Shown: positions 49,061 through 57,585 of the stretch, piece after piece
How positions within the stretch are numbered: the stretch's first letter is position 1
How the letters are laid out: every line of letters begins with the position of its first letter
Assembly (NCBI GenBank): GCA_029260795.1
Contig: JAJDCO010000134.1
Location: 124,001 to 188,000 of the forward strand
Direction of reading: 5' to 3'
From: Planctomycetota bacterium
GTDB taxonomy: Bacteria; Planctomycetota; OFTM77
DNA: 64,000 nucleotides
Program-made: the position numbers and the translations under genes
The notes under the pieces: generated by a model
Told to the model about the DNA's origin: nothing
The model's database searches: none
Seen by the model: the letters and a program-made list of their open reading frames with translations, nothing else

Positions 49061-50092
49061 ATGCCCCACCCGCTGATCCTCAACAACGAGCAGGCGTTTC
49101 GCCCAGTCGCCCCGCCGCTGAGGTTCCGTCAGCTGGCCTGGGTCATCTTGCTTTCTTGGGGAGCCAGCAACTTCGCAGTTGCCCAAACGTCGAACGGCGG
49201 CCCGCTGAACTGGCCGGCCCCATCCAACGGACAACAATCCGGTGGTGGCTCTGGTTCGAGCGGTGGCCAAGGTGCGGGAGATCACTTCGGCAGAGTCCCT
49301 TCCGATCGCGACCGGGATGGTCTGTCCGATACCCTCGAGCTCCTCCTCGGAACGGATCTCGACAATCGTGACACTGACGGAGATCAGGTCTGGGACTCGG
49401 CCGAGTTCATGCACATGGCCGGTTCGCCCTTGCCTCTACGTGGCGGCGAATGGCCTGACCTGAGCCAGTCTGAGGTGTGCCTCGCAGCTTCAATGGAACA
49501 GGACGAGCTGATCATCACGGCGATGTTGGCCTCACCGAACCAGATTCGGGAGCCTCGGTTCGTGGTCTATGGCCTGTTTGATGACAACCTGGTCAATCTG
49601 ACCTCTCTCTTCCTGGCGGAGCTGGCAGTCGGCAACTTCACCTATGTGCGAGATGCTTCGGGCGTTGCGCTCCTGGCGATCGATTTGACGCTTCCCGAAG
49701 AGCTCGTTGGTGTGAGCGAAAGCGTCGCTTTCGGAATGGCAGCAAACCTGGGAGACGCACCCAAAGCAAGAGGCATCCGAGTCTTCCGCTCAGCAGCAGG
49801 TGTTCTGCAGTCGTCTTGGCGGGGGACATCGAATCTCGTTCGACTCAGCCATCCGCTCGAAGCCGACTCCGGAGTGCAATCGAACGATTGGACAGAAGAC
49901 CTCACTTGCCAGCGCCTGTACCGCGTTGTCAAAGAAGGAGATGGCCACTCGAGTGTCGTTACTTATGAGTGCGACTACTCTTGGTGCCAAGTCTTTGAAG
50001 GCAGCTCGTGTTCTCCCACTGAGTGCGCGGCCAGCCAAGGGATGCGCATCACGATGATCAGCCTTTCCTTCCTCATCAGTCTCGTCTCCTAG
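49061..50092 (+). CDS. secreted protein with thrombospondin type 3-like calcium repeats
   Basis: The 343-aa product has a signal peptide ending near residue 42 ('SNFAVAQ'). A Gly/Ser-rich linker follows, then acidic calcium-binding repeats at about 82-115 ('SDRDRDGLSDTLELLLGTDL', 'DNRDTDGDQVWDSAEF'). The remainder is beta-rich and has four cysteines near the C terminus that may form disulfides. A weak hydrophobic tail ends the protein ('ISLSFLISLVS'). Calcium-dependent folding at the cell surface is likely. Start chosen at the ATG ahead of the signal peptide. The domain family of the C-terminal half is unknown. Confidence 0.72.
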   Translation: MPHPLILNNEQAFRPVAPPLRFRQLAWVILLSWGASNFAVAQTSNGGPLNWPAPSNGQQSGGGSGSSGGQGAGDHFGRVPSDRDRDGLSDTLELLLGTDLDNRDTDGDQVWDSAEFMHMAGSPLPLRGGEWPDLSQSEVCLAASMEQDELIITAMLASPNQIREPRFVVYGLFDDNLVNLTSLFLAELAVGNFTYVRDASGVALLAIDLTLPEELVGVSESVAFGMAANLGDAPKARGIRVFRSAAGVLQSSWRGTSNLVRLSHPLEADSGVQSNDWTEDLTCQRLYRVVKEGDGHSSVVTYECDYSWCQVFEGSSCSPTECAASQGMRITMISLSFLISLVS

Positions 50093-50405
50093 CCTTTTTC
50101 CTTTCCGAGTCCTTCAACGCCGGCCACTCGGCATCTCCTCCCCTCCCTCCTCACTCCTCTCATCGATCAAGCCTTTGTACCTGGTCCTGCTTCGATGAAG
50201 CTAGAACGTCGAGAATCGTACCGTCCTCCTACCAGACTGGACTAACGGTCTCGAGTTCTCGGGCGTCATCGCGGGCCAGGGCGTCAAGGCTCTCCCCTCC
50301 CTCCGTGTTCCCAGAGGTCTTCCGTTCGGATCGAATTCCAGTCGACCGGCGGATTTCTCACGGAACATTCCCTTCTCGCGACCCCGTCTAAAACAATAGC
50401 CTACC
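50093..50405. other. intergenic region of 313 bp before the ECF sigma gene
   Basis: It is pyrimidine-rich in the first third (runs of CCTCC). It contains an ECF-type promoter candidate near its end, listed separately. No coding region or further repeat is convincing. Confidence 0.5.
50362..50391 (+). promoter_or_regulatory. candidate ECF/sigma-E-type promoter, possibly autoregulatory
   Basis: GGAAC at 50362-50366 and GTCTAA at 50386-50391 match the two halves of sigma-E-type promoters, with a 19-bp gap (17 is usual). It ends only 15 bases before the sigma factor ATG, and no Shine-Dalgarno sequence lies between. If used, the mRNA would be nearly leaderless. Confidence 0.4.
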
Positions 50406-51005
50406 ATGAAGACAGATCCAGACCTTTCGATCGTAACGGCTTGCCAATCCGGTTCTAAAGAGGTATTCCGTCGAGCTTACGAAGAGCTTTTCCAGCGCTA
50501 CAAGAACAAGGTGTTCAATGTCGCCTACCGAATCACCGGTAGCGAGCCTGACGCCGCCGACGTAGCGCAGGAGGCGTTCATCGTTCTCTACAAGAAGATT
50601 CAGGACTTCCGATTCAATTCGAAGTTCTCGAGTTGGCTCTATCGGATCGTGGTCAATCTGAGTATCGACCGACGCCGCAAGAACAGCTCGAAGTTGGTCA
50701 TGACCTCCGAGACGATTGAGACACTTCAGAGTCTCGACTCTCCTGAGTTGGTCGACCGACGCGAAGCGACCCCGGAGTCGGTGTTCGGACACAAGGAATT
50801 CGAGGGCTACGTCCAGAGCTGCATCAATCAACTGAGCCCGAAGTTTTCGACCATTCTGGTGCTCCGATACCTCGAAGATCTTTCCTACAAGGAGATCGGT
50901 GACATCTTGGGTTGCTCGATCGGAACGGTGAAGTCGCGGCTGTCGCGAGCTCACAAGGCGGTTGAGGCCGTCCTCGGACCGAACCTCGAGAACTACCGCC
51001 TCTGA
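50406..51005 (+). CDS. ECF-family RNA polymerase sigma factor
   Basis: The 199-aa sigma factor has region 2 at about 25-90 ('YKNKVFNVAYRITGSEPDAA', 'DVAQEAFIVLYKKI', 'FSSWLYRIVVNLSIDRRR') and region 4 at about 140-190 ('LSPKFSTILVLRYLEDLSYK', 'EIGDILGCSIGTVKSRLSRA'). It would direct RNA polymerase to a stress regulon, likely of the RpoE/envelope type because an anti-sigma and an RseB-like gene follow. No ribosome binding site precedes the ATG, and the candidate ECF promoter ends 14 bp before it. Confidence 0.95.
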   Translation: MKTDPDLSIVTACQSGSKEVFRRAYEELFQRYKNKVFNVAYRITGSEPDAADVAQEAFIVLYKKIQDFRFNSKFSSWLYRIVVNLSIDRRRKNSSKLVMTSETIETLQSLDSPELVDRREATPESVFGHKEFEGYVQSCINQLSPKFSTILVLRYLEDLSYKEIGDILGCSIGTVKSRLSRAHKAVEAVLGPNLENYRL

Positions 51006-51070
51006 CCCAGACTCCTGAGCTGCCTCGAAACGGGCATTCTCGACCGCCACGTCCCAACGCAGAGAGCCCC

Positions 51071-51649
51071 ATGAATCCGGCCTGTGATCGAGTTCGCGAG
51101 CAACACCTCGAGCAGCAACGGGAGCCGTTGTCCCGCGAGGTCGTCGCGCACTTGAGCCGCTGCTCGGAGTGTGCGGAACACTGCTCGCGACAAGAGCGCA
51201 TCGTTCGAGTACTGCGCTCGCTTCCACAGAGGTCGGCTCCGGCCGGACTGTGGGTCTCCATCGAACGCGAGATCTCGACAGGGGACGCCGTGGAGAGCGC
51301 GGCGTCGTTCGGGGTGGCGGAGGTCCTTTCGAAGCTGGCACTGCGCGAAGCGCCGGCCGATCTTTGGAATCGCATTCAAGGAGAGATCGATCGACGCGAG
51401 GAGACGGTTTGGGTCCATCGACCTGGATCGGTCCCGGTTCATCGTTGGACCCGATGGGCCCGGGCGGCAATCGTAGTGCTTCCCCTTCTCGTTGGTTCGT
51501 ACCTGCTGTGGTCCAATGCTCCCGAACGAGGGAGGCGGGTCGAGCTCGTCTGGAAAACGACAGATCTCGAGCGACATGGTGACCTGAGCGATCCAATCGA
51601 GCAGGTGGCTTTCGTGTTGGGTGAAGGTTCCTGGACAGAGAAACGGTGA
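51071..51649 (+). CDS. zinc-finger anti-sigma factor, membrane-anchored
   Basis: The 192-aa product begins with a putative zinc-binding anti-sigma domain ('ACDRVREQHLEQQREP', then 'HLSRCSECAEHCSR', giving a HxxxCxxC core). One transmembrane helix lies at about 130-147 ('AAIVVLPLLVGSYLLW'), with a short periplasmic tail after it. It should hold the ECF sigma factor at the membrane until an envelope signal releases it. The next gene starts at a GTG overlapping its stop (GTGA), so the pair is translationally coupled. Confidence 0.85.
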   Translation: MNPACDRVREQHLEQQREPLSREVVAHLSRCSECAEHCSRQERIVRVLRSLPQRSAPAGLWVSIEREISTGDAVESAASFGVAEVLSKLALREAPADLWNRIQGEIDRREETVWVHRPGSVPVHRWTRWARAAIVVLPLLVGSYLLWSNAPERGRRVELVWKTTDLERHGDLSDPIEQVAFVLGEGSWTEKR

Positions 51650-52713
51650 GTGGCTTGAGCGTCGTTCGAATCCGACATCTCGCCTCAATCACTCTGTTGG
51701 GTGTGAGTGTCTGGGCCTGCGATGTCGCTGACCCCGAAGCCACTTCCTTACTCCGCCGAGCTGCTGAGGCGCAGGATCGCCTCGCCTGGAACGGGCTCAG
51801 GACTTTGGAGTCCGATGGAAGCGTCTTGACCGAGCGGATCGCAGTTCGTCGCGGGGAAGTCCGGTCGCGGAAGGCGCTCCTCGTGGATGGTGTGGCCGAG
51901 GCCGATCTCGATCCCGACGGAGCGCGTGCCGTCGCTCACTGGGAGCGATCTCTGGAACTTGCGCCCAGCCGCTTTCGTTACTCGGAGTTTCACCTACACG
52001 GGGGCCTCGATCGGCTGCTCGGGAGCTACCGCGTCGAGATGAGTGAGGCCAGAGCCTCGATCGCCGACCTGGATTGCCGAAGAGTCGACCTGACGCCCTA
52101 CCAGGCCGGAACTCGACTGTCGTATCAAGTGTGGATCGAAACCAGCACTGGCATGGTCCTCGGCTATGATCGATTCGACTGGAATGGCACTCGAATCGAC
52201 CGCATGCGCTACCGAGAGATTCACTTCGAGACGTCTGGAGCAGAGACCCAAAGTGCCGCCGAGACTCAGGTTTCGGACTTGGATGCGAGCCTCGTCTATC
52301 TGCCCCTGGAGGATGCTCTGGAGCAGCTGTCCTTTCGCCCCTTGCTCCCCAGGTACATTCCGTCAGGATTCCGCGACTACAAGACTGCCATACTCTCGCT
52401 AGAGCGCCCCCCGGTTCCGTTGAAGCACGCTCCCGCGATGATCGCCAACGAATACCTGCTGCACTCAATGACCGACGGAGTCAACCTGCTCTTCGTCATC
52501 TCACTCCCGGTCGGCAACGACCAGGGGGAGTCCTCGGCCGACTTGGGCGGTTCCAGCGACCGACGGGTCGAGGTGTCAAGATTCCCGTTGGATGACGATT
52601 CAGGGCTGACTGCCTTCTCTATCAGCTCGGAATCCGTCGCGACCTTCATCATCGGTCAGATCGCTGAGTCCGAGCTCATCACAATGGTCGAGAGCCTCGA
52701 GTTCGCTCGCTGA
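51646..52713 (+). CDS. RseB/MucB-like periplasmic sigma-E regulator
   Basis: The 355-aa product has an export signal with a cysteine at about residue 25 ('LGVSVWAC'), which might be a lipobox. Its N-terminal half resembles the LolA-like domain of RseB/MucB: 'RRAAEAQDRLAWNGLRTLES', 'LLGSYRVEM', 'IADLDCRRVDLTPYQAGTRL', 'QVWIETSTGMVLGYDRF'. The C-terminal half matches the second RseB domain ('LPRYIPSGFRDYKTAIL', 'FIIGQIAESELITMVESL'). RseB binds the anti-sigma factor and protects it from proteolysis while sensing envelope damage. It starts at GTG 51646 overlapping the anti-sigma gene. Confidence 0.82.
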   Translation: MSGLSVVRIRHLASITLLGVSVWACDVADPEATSLLRRAAEAQDRLAWNGLRTLESDGSVLTERIAVRRGEVRSRKALLVDGVAEADLDPDGARAVAHWERSLELAPSRFRYSEFHLHGGLDRLLGSYRVEMSEARASIADLDCRRVDLTPYQAGTRLSYQVWIETSTGMVLGYDRFDWNGTRIDRMRYREIHFETSGAETQSAAETQVSDLDASLVYLPLEDALEQLSFRPLLPRYIPSGFRDYKTAILSLERPPVPLKHAPAMIANEYLLHSMTDGVNLLFVISLPVGNDQGESSADLGGSSDRRVEVSRFPLDDDSGLTAFSISSESVATFIIGQIAESELITMVESLEFAR

Positions 52714-53029
52714 GCCGCTCCCGCTCTGCTGACCCTGACGCACCTTCGGTCTCCTCAATCTCTTGAGCCCGCAGCTCAGAGATTTGTCGTCAACCTCGTG
52801 ATCATGCGTCGACGATACAGTTGGAGCTTGCTCACCGAGTCCGACTCGCTGAGCGAACTCTCATGAAGCCTGACTCTCTCGACGAGTAATTCGGATTCCA
52901 GCGCGGTGGGCGCTGTCTCGGTGCTACTCGCTCCGGGATCTTGGTGCATTTGCGCACAGAGATTCTGCCCGGGAGCGCCAAGGTGTATCGCCGAACCGAC
53001 GGGTCTTTGACATCACGAGGATCGCTTCG
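52714..53029. other. intergenic region of about 316 bp
   Basis: No convincing promoter, hairpin or coding region was found between the RseB-like gene and the HEAT-repeat gene. The minus-strand open frame across it has no ribosome binding site. Confidence 0.4.
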
Positions 53030-54787
53030 ATGACACGAAGTTCGACCTGGATTCACCTGGCTGCCGCCTTGGGCAGCCTCGCCGCGAACGCCTCTTCGCA
53101 AACTCAATATCGAGGACCTCGAGATGAGGTCGTCGCACCGAGCCGAATCCGCGGAGCAGCCAGTCCTGGCGCGAACAATGAGCATCACCCGCCGTCGTCG
53201 CGCTCGGTGTTCGACATCGAGGGCTACGCGCGGTGGGAGTTTTGGTGGGAGCACAATCGCGACACGTACCTGTGGAATCGGTCGGATCAATCCGTGAATG
53301 TCGAACAAGACGACGGAGATCGAGATCTCGGCTTCCTGTTTGGACCACAGGCTCGGGGGCAGCTCCGCTCGGTGTCTGGACCGACTGACGTTGACATCGA
53401 GAAGAAGATCATTCCGGCACTCCTCAAGAGCCTCTCGATCGACGATGTTTCGGTGAAGCGGAGTGCCTTGCTGGCCTTGGGCAAGTCGGGCCACCTAGAT
53501 GCCGAGAGCCACGTCGCCCCATACTTGGCCTACCGCAACCCCGATGTTCAGAAAGCCGCTGTTCTCGCGCTCGGCATGCTTCCGACTTCTTCGGCATTCT
53601 ATCGACTTGCTCGAGTGTTCGTGGATGAGTCTGCCTCAGAGGAGATTCGGTGCTGGGCTGCCGTTGCCCTCGGCCTCCAAGGGGATCCGCGCTCTGCCCT
53701 CCTCTTGGCTGACCGTCTGCGCCGTCACCTACCAGCGTATGTGACGGCGCACAGCTTCGAGGCACTGACGGAGTCCACGATCTTCGGGCTCGGACTGTCG
53801 AAGAAGCGATCGTCGGCACCCTTCTTGGTCTCCATCCTCCAGCAGCTCAAACGACAGCCCACCCCGAGTGGACGGCTTGAAGCGAGCCTACTCGCCGCCT
53901 TGGGGCGCCTGGGTGATTCCGGCAGCCTTCCCTACCTCGTGAAGGGTCTGCTCGACGATCGCATCCCGGTTCGCCGAGCAGCGACGTTGGCGTTGACAGG
54001 ATTTGATGGTGAGGCACCGTCGACTCTGCTGGAGACCTTGCTCCGCTCGGACCCAGACCAGCAAACGAGGAGCTTCGCAGCGATCGCGCTCGCTCGGACA
54101 AGCAGCGATCGGGCGAGGAACGCCCTCCTCACAAAGCTGAAGAGCGGAGACGCCACGTCCACCCGTGCTTTCGCGGCGGTCGCACTCGGAATCCTCGGTG
54201 ACGTTTCTGCCGTGGACGAACTCGTGCCTTTTCTCCAGAGGGCCCATCCGCGATCACTGCGAGCAGCCGTCGCGATCGGGCTTGGGCTTCTTCGAGACTC
54301 GCGTTCTGTTGATCGACTTCGAGAGGTCGTCGTCGACAAGAGTGAGCACCCGGATTTGCGTGGATACGCCGCACTCTCGCTTGGACTCTTGCGTGACCGT
54401 GCTTCGCTCCCCCTGCTCGAGTCCCGGTTGAGCGACGAAGATGAGCCGATCGAGCTCCGCCGCTCTACGGTGCTGAGTATCAGCCTTCTCGGTGATTCCC
54501 GAGTGGTACCGACACTCATTGCGGTGATTCAGAGATCGAATTCGGACATCCTCATCGGAATGTGTGTGCAGGGGCTCGGACTACTTCGCTCCGACGCTTC
54601 GGTCGATCCCTTACGCAACGTCTTGACGGGGCAGCTCCATTCTTCGGCGCGTTCAATGTCTGGAGCCGCCGCGGCTCTTGGGTACATCAGCGATGCGAGT
54701 CATCTACCTGACCTGTCGCGTATCGCGATCGGGTTCAACTATCGTGATCGCAACTCCATCGTCGAAGACATCCTGATGTTGCTCTGA
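53030..54787 (+). CDS. secreted HEAT-repeat protein
   Basis: The 585-aa product has an N-terminal export signal ('WIHLAAALGSLAANASSQ') and a low-complexity stretch. A short conserved-looking segment 'GYARWEFWWEHNRDTYLW' follows at about 65-82, then at least ten HEAT repeats to the end ('IDDVSVKRSALLALGKSGHL', 'NPDVQKAAVLALGML', 'IPVRRAATLALTGFDGE', 'HPDLRGYAALSLGLLRD'). The Trp-rich segment ahead of the repeats looks like a separate module that binds a partner. GAGGA precedes the ATG. It may belong to the regulon of the adjacent ECF operon. Compare the larger HEAT protein at 7781-11029. Confidence 0.8.
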   Translation: MTRSSTWIHLAAALGSLAANASSQTQYRGPRDEVVAPSRIRGAASPGANNEHHPPSSRSVFDIEGYARWEFWWEHNRDTYLWNRSDQSVNVEQDDGDRDLGFLFGPQARGQLRSVSGPTDVDIEKKIIPALLKSLSIDDVSVKRSALLALGKSGHLDAESHVAPYLAYRNPDVQKAAVLALGMLPTSSAFYRLARVFVDESASEEIRCWAAVALGLQGDPRSALLLADRLRRHLPAYVTAHSFEALTESTIFGLGLSKKRSSAPFLVSILQQLKRQPTPSGRLEASLLAALGRLGDSGSLPYLVKGLLDDRIPVRRAATLALTGFDGEAPSTLLETLLRSDPDQQTRSFAAIALARTSSDRARNALLTKLKSGDATSTRAFAAVALGILGDVSAVDELVPFLQRAHPRSLRAAVAIGLGLLRDSRSVDRLREVVVDKSEHPDLRGYAALSLGLLRDRASLPLLESRLSDEDEPIELRRSTVLSISLLGDSRVVPTLIAVIQRSNSDILIGMCVQGLGLLRSDASVDPLRNVLTGQLHSSARSMSGAAAALGYISDASHLPDLSRIAIGFNYRDRNSIVEDILMLL

Positions 54788-55356
54788 GATCCTTCGCCGG
54801 GGGCTCGGCTCTTCAGATTCGCTCAACCGAGCCTCCAGCACTGGAACTCCATTCGACCTCCTTCCTCTCCTCCTCACCTTTCAGACCTCCTCTCCTCTGG
54901 TCCGACGCCGTCGCAGCGTCTCGACAAGACGTCGATCTGTCACCCGCCCAACGCGTCTCCAGGTGCCGAATCCTCTCCGAAACCTCAGTTCAGGTCCCTG
55001 AGGTCGGCAAGGCGGTTCACTCCCGAAGATCGACATCGAGTCAGCGATCCTAAGTCGCTCTTTTGTAGCTAGTTAGGATCCTGTGGTGGTCGGTTTCTCA
55101 TCCTGCGGCGGCCCCGATCCGCACTGGCAAGCGGTTTGAGTTTGCCTCCGTCCTGAACCAGGAGCTGGTCGAGGCCGCGTGCGAGTGGGCCTTGGTCCCT
55201 GATGTGCGATGTCGGTCCGTCGTACGTCAATCCTGTCGGCTTGCACAGGACAACGCCACCGTCCGGGTGAGCCGTTTCAACGGTGAGCTCGGCTTTCGGG
55301 GTCGGGAATCGAGGACGTCACACCGGGAAACCGGGTGACGGGCGCAGGAGGAATCA
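54788..55356. other. intergenic region of 569 bp
   Basis: The first part is pyrimidine-rich (CCTCC runs). The middle holds the inverted repeat at 55046-55080. A plus-strand open frame at 55283-55501 is out of frame with the downstream gene and has no support. The last part contains the ribosome binding site for the gene at 55357. Confidence 0.5.
55046..55080. repeat. inverted repeat GATCCTAA-N19-TTAGGATC
   Basis: Perfect 8-bp arms at 55046-55053 and 55073-55080, with an A/T-richer loop containing TAGCTAGTT, a sequence also found inside the repeat at 42630-42652. It lies 280 bp before the gene at 55357. Confidence 0.4.
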
Positions 55357-55866
55357 ATGGATACCAAGCGTCTCATGGACAGTCAGGGAGGATCCGGTCG
55401 ACCGAGAGGCCTTCACTCGGATGCCGGTCGGAGAGGGCTCCAAGAGAAGCTGTCCTGCCTCATTGCCGTTCTCGAGGTGGCGATCAAGAAGATTCGGTTG
55501 AGCATGGATCTCCAAGGAGGCGGCGGTCGCTCGGCGCGTCTCGAAGAGGTCTGTGCCCGGCTCGAGGCAATCTTGAAGACTTGTTGCCAGGCCTATGCTT
55601 CTTTCGACGAGGTCGCGATCGCTTCGACTCGTGAGGAGCCGTCGGATGCCAGGGACAACCAGGGGGTTAATATGGCTGACGAGAAGTATCCGGAGAGGGA
55701 GAAACAGCGCCCAGAGCGCAAGATGACATACCGCGACTACGTCGAGTTTTCCTCGCTCGAGGAGTTCCACAAGTTTCGCGATCTTCCCGAGATCAGCGAC
55801 GACGACGTGGCTAGCTGCGACATCAACGAGTTGCTTCGGAAGCTCATTGCGAGCGAGGGCGTCTGA
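55357..55866 (+). CDS. hypothetical protein with possible internal start
   Basis: The 169-aa product is preceded by CAGGAGG at good spacing. The N-terminal ~30 residues are Gly/Arg-rich and disordered, and residues 30-85 form two amphipathic helices. A linker leads to a C-terminal segment beginning at an internal ATG (55672) that has its own AGGGGG element, so a 64-aa product may be made as well. That segment holds 'YRDYVEFSSLEEFHKFRDLP', 'EISDDDVASCDINELLRKL', an acidic helical pattern I cannot assign. No signal peptide. It may be a small regulator or adaptor. Confidence 0.6.
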   Translation: MDTKRLMDSQGGSGRPRGLHSDAGRRGLQEKLSCLIAVLEVAIKKIRLSMDLQGGGGRSARLEEVCARLEAILKTCCQAYASFDEVAIASTREEPSDARDNQGVNMADEKYPEREKQRPERKMTYRDYVEFSSLEEFHKFRDLPEISDDDVASCDINELLRKLIASEGV

Positions 55867-56400
55867 TCGCGTCCGAGCTCGAGTATCTCATCCAAGGTCA
55901 ACCCGCGCGGTGTCTTCCTCTCTGGAAGTCGATCGAGATGACCTCAGGACTCGCTCTGTGGGGAGACGGAGCAAGGCCTGAGGTCGTCTTGCTTTTCAAG
56001 ACGATCAGAGTTGTTCCGATGGAGCATTCGAGCGGTGGAAAGAAGGGGTGGCTCAAGATGAAGGGATTGGTTTAAGGCCTAGGAGGGAGAGGTGAGTCAG
56101 AAGATGTTGGGGAGGGTAGGTTCCAAGAAAAAATAAGCCTAATGAAGAGTGAAGATCCGAGACCTTAAACCAATTCGAGGTCCAAGCAAACCAATCAAAT
56201 CACGATCGGCTGAGCAAAGCTCCTCTGGGATTCCCAGACGACTCAAAGGCGTTCCGGAGAGCGAAACGAAGAAGAGCCGGTGTCCGGGGAGAGTGCCTAG
56301 ACCCTTCCTAGATAACAGAATCTCGGCGACTAGAGAAGAGCGGTGTCCAAAAGTCGAAGTTGAGTATCCACCCCCAATCGACGTGTCAGAGACCGCAAGA
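55867..56400. other. intergenic region of 534 bp, purine-rich and A/T-richer
   Basis: The composition differs from the rest of the window: the plus strand is rich in A and G. A 12-bp inverted repeat (56066-56077 with 56163-56174) spans 109 bp. No gene with a ribosome binding site is convincing; open frames 56149-56496 (plus) and 56139-56441 (minus) appear to be chance. Confidence 0.5.
56066..56174. repeat. long-range inverted repeat
   Basis: ATTGGTTTAAGG (56066-56077) is the exact reverse complement of CCTTAAACCAAT (56163-56174). AAACCAAT occurs once more at 56188-56195. It could close a structured RNA or mark a protein-binding region; the function is unknown. Confidence 0.4.
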
Positions 56401-57387
56401 TCAGGGGCGAATGGCCTCCAGCAGACCCGTGATGACCGCATCAGCTTCGATGCCTTGCGCTTCGGCTTCGTAGTTCAAGAGAACCCGATGTCGTAGTGCT
56501 GGTAGGGCCACTTCGCGAACGTCTTCGATGGCCAGGTTGAATCGACCGCGCCAAAGCGCGAGAGCCTTGCCGGCCAGGACCATCGCCTGCGCGCCTCGCG
56601 GGCTGGCACCATATCGAAGAAACTCACGAGTCGACGAAGGCGAGCCAGGGATCTCGGGATGTGTCGCTTGAATGATTCGAGCCGCATATCTCAGAACATG
56701 CTCTGCTGCAGGGACTTGCCGAACAAGCCCCTGGAGGTGCCTGAGCGCTGGTCCATCGAGAACCCGCGAAGGAGCTGGAGGAGGTTCCTCGGTCGTCCGC
56801 CTCAAGATCGCCACGGTGTCTTCTACGCTTCCGGGCCGAACGCGCACCTTGAAGAAGAACCGATCCAGCTGAGCCTCGGGCAGAGGGTACGTGCCTTCCA
56901 TGTCGATCGGATTCTGCGTGGCGAGAACGAAGAATGGGTCGGGGAGTGGGTGGCCGACCCCCGAGACCGTCACGCAACGCTCCTGCATCGCTTCGAGGAG
57001 CGCCGACTGTGTCTTGGGAGTTGCCCGATTGATCTCATCTGCCAAGACGAGGTTGCCGAAAATGGGACCCGGCTGATAGACGAACTGTCGGCGGCCCTCG
57101 CCATCATCGGTCAAGATGTTCGTGCCGAGAATGTCCGCTGGCATGAGATCGGGTGTGAACTGGATCCGCGAAAAGTCCAGATGCAGTACTTCGCTCAGAG
57201 TCCGGATCAGAAGAGTCTTTCCGAGACCGGGAACGCCCTCCAAGAGCAGATGGCCGCGGGACAGGAGGCACAACAACACCTGATGGATCACCTGCTCGTG
57301 GCCGACGATAACTCGTTGGATCTCGCGCTCCAACGAGGCGATCTTCTCTTGGTAGGACGTCGATTCTCGTTCCCAGTTGATCTCCAT
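56401..57387 (-). CDS. MoxR-family AAA+ ATPase
   Basis: The 328-aa ATPase belongs to the MoxR branch of AAA+ proteins, chaperone-like factors that often work with VWA proteins. It shows Walker A 'LLEGVPGLGKT', 'FTPDLMPADILGTNI', Walker B 'LVLADEINRATPKTQSALLE', sensor 'FFVLATQNPIDMEGTYPLPE' and 'LDRFFFKVRV'. The ATG at 57387 gives the usual MoxR length and has AGAAGG upstream. An upstream in-frame ATG at 57576 would start 10 bp from the divergent lipoprotein gene and add 63 non-conserved residues. The DUF58 and VWA genes that usually follow moxR are absent here; the FHA-VWA gene lies 16 kb away. Confidence 0.92.
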   Translation of the reverse strand: MEINWERESTSYQEKIASLEREIQRVIVGHEQVIHQVLLCLLSRGHLLLEGVPGLGKTLLIRTLSEVLHLDFSRIQFTPDLMPADILGTNILTDDGEGRRQFVYQPGPIFGNLVLADEINRATPKTQSALLEAMQERCVTVSGVGHPLPDPFFVLATQNPIDMEGTYPLPEAQLDRFFFKVRVRPGSVEDTVAILRRTTEEPPPAPSRVLDGPALRHLQGLVRQVPAAEHVLRYAARIIQATHPEIPGSPSSTREFLRYGASPRGAQAMVLAGKALALWRGRFNLAIEDVREVALPALRHRVLLNYEAEAQGIEADAVITGLLEAIRP

Positions 57388-57585
57388 GGCGCCCTTCTCA
57401 CGATCTGTCGATCGAACCAGCGACTCGCGCGCTCTGGAAAACTCGGCTCGGTACCTCGGTTGCCGATGGCCGGCAAGCGTAGGCCCGGAGCTCCCGGTCG
57501 TCAAGCTCCCCCGAGCGCCGGTCCCGGTAGCCGAATCAGCGCTCTCCACGTTTACCGGCTTCGCTGGTTCTGGCATCCTCCCGTC

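Noticed and set aside
56139-56496. open frames of about 100-115 codons on both strands upstream of the MoxR gene end
   Set aside because: They overlap the real MoxR gene antisense or run through the purine-rich gap, and neither has a ribosome binding site nor a plausible protein composition.
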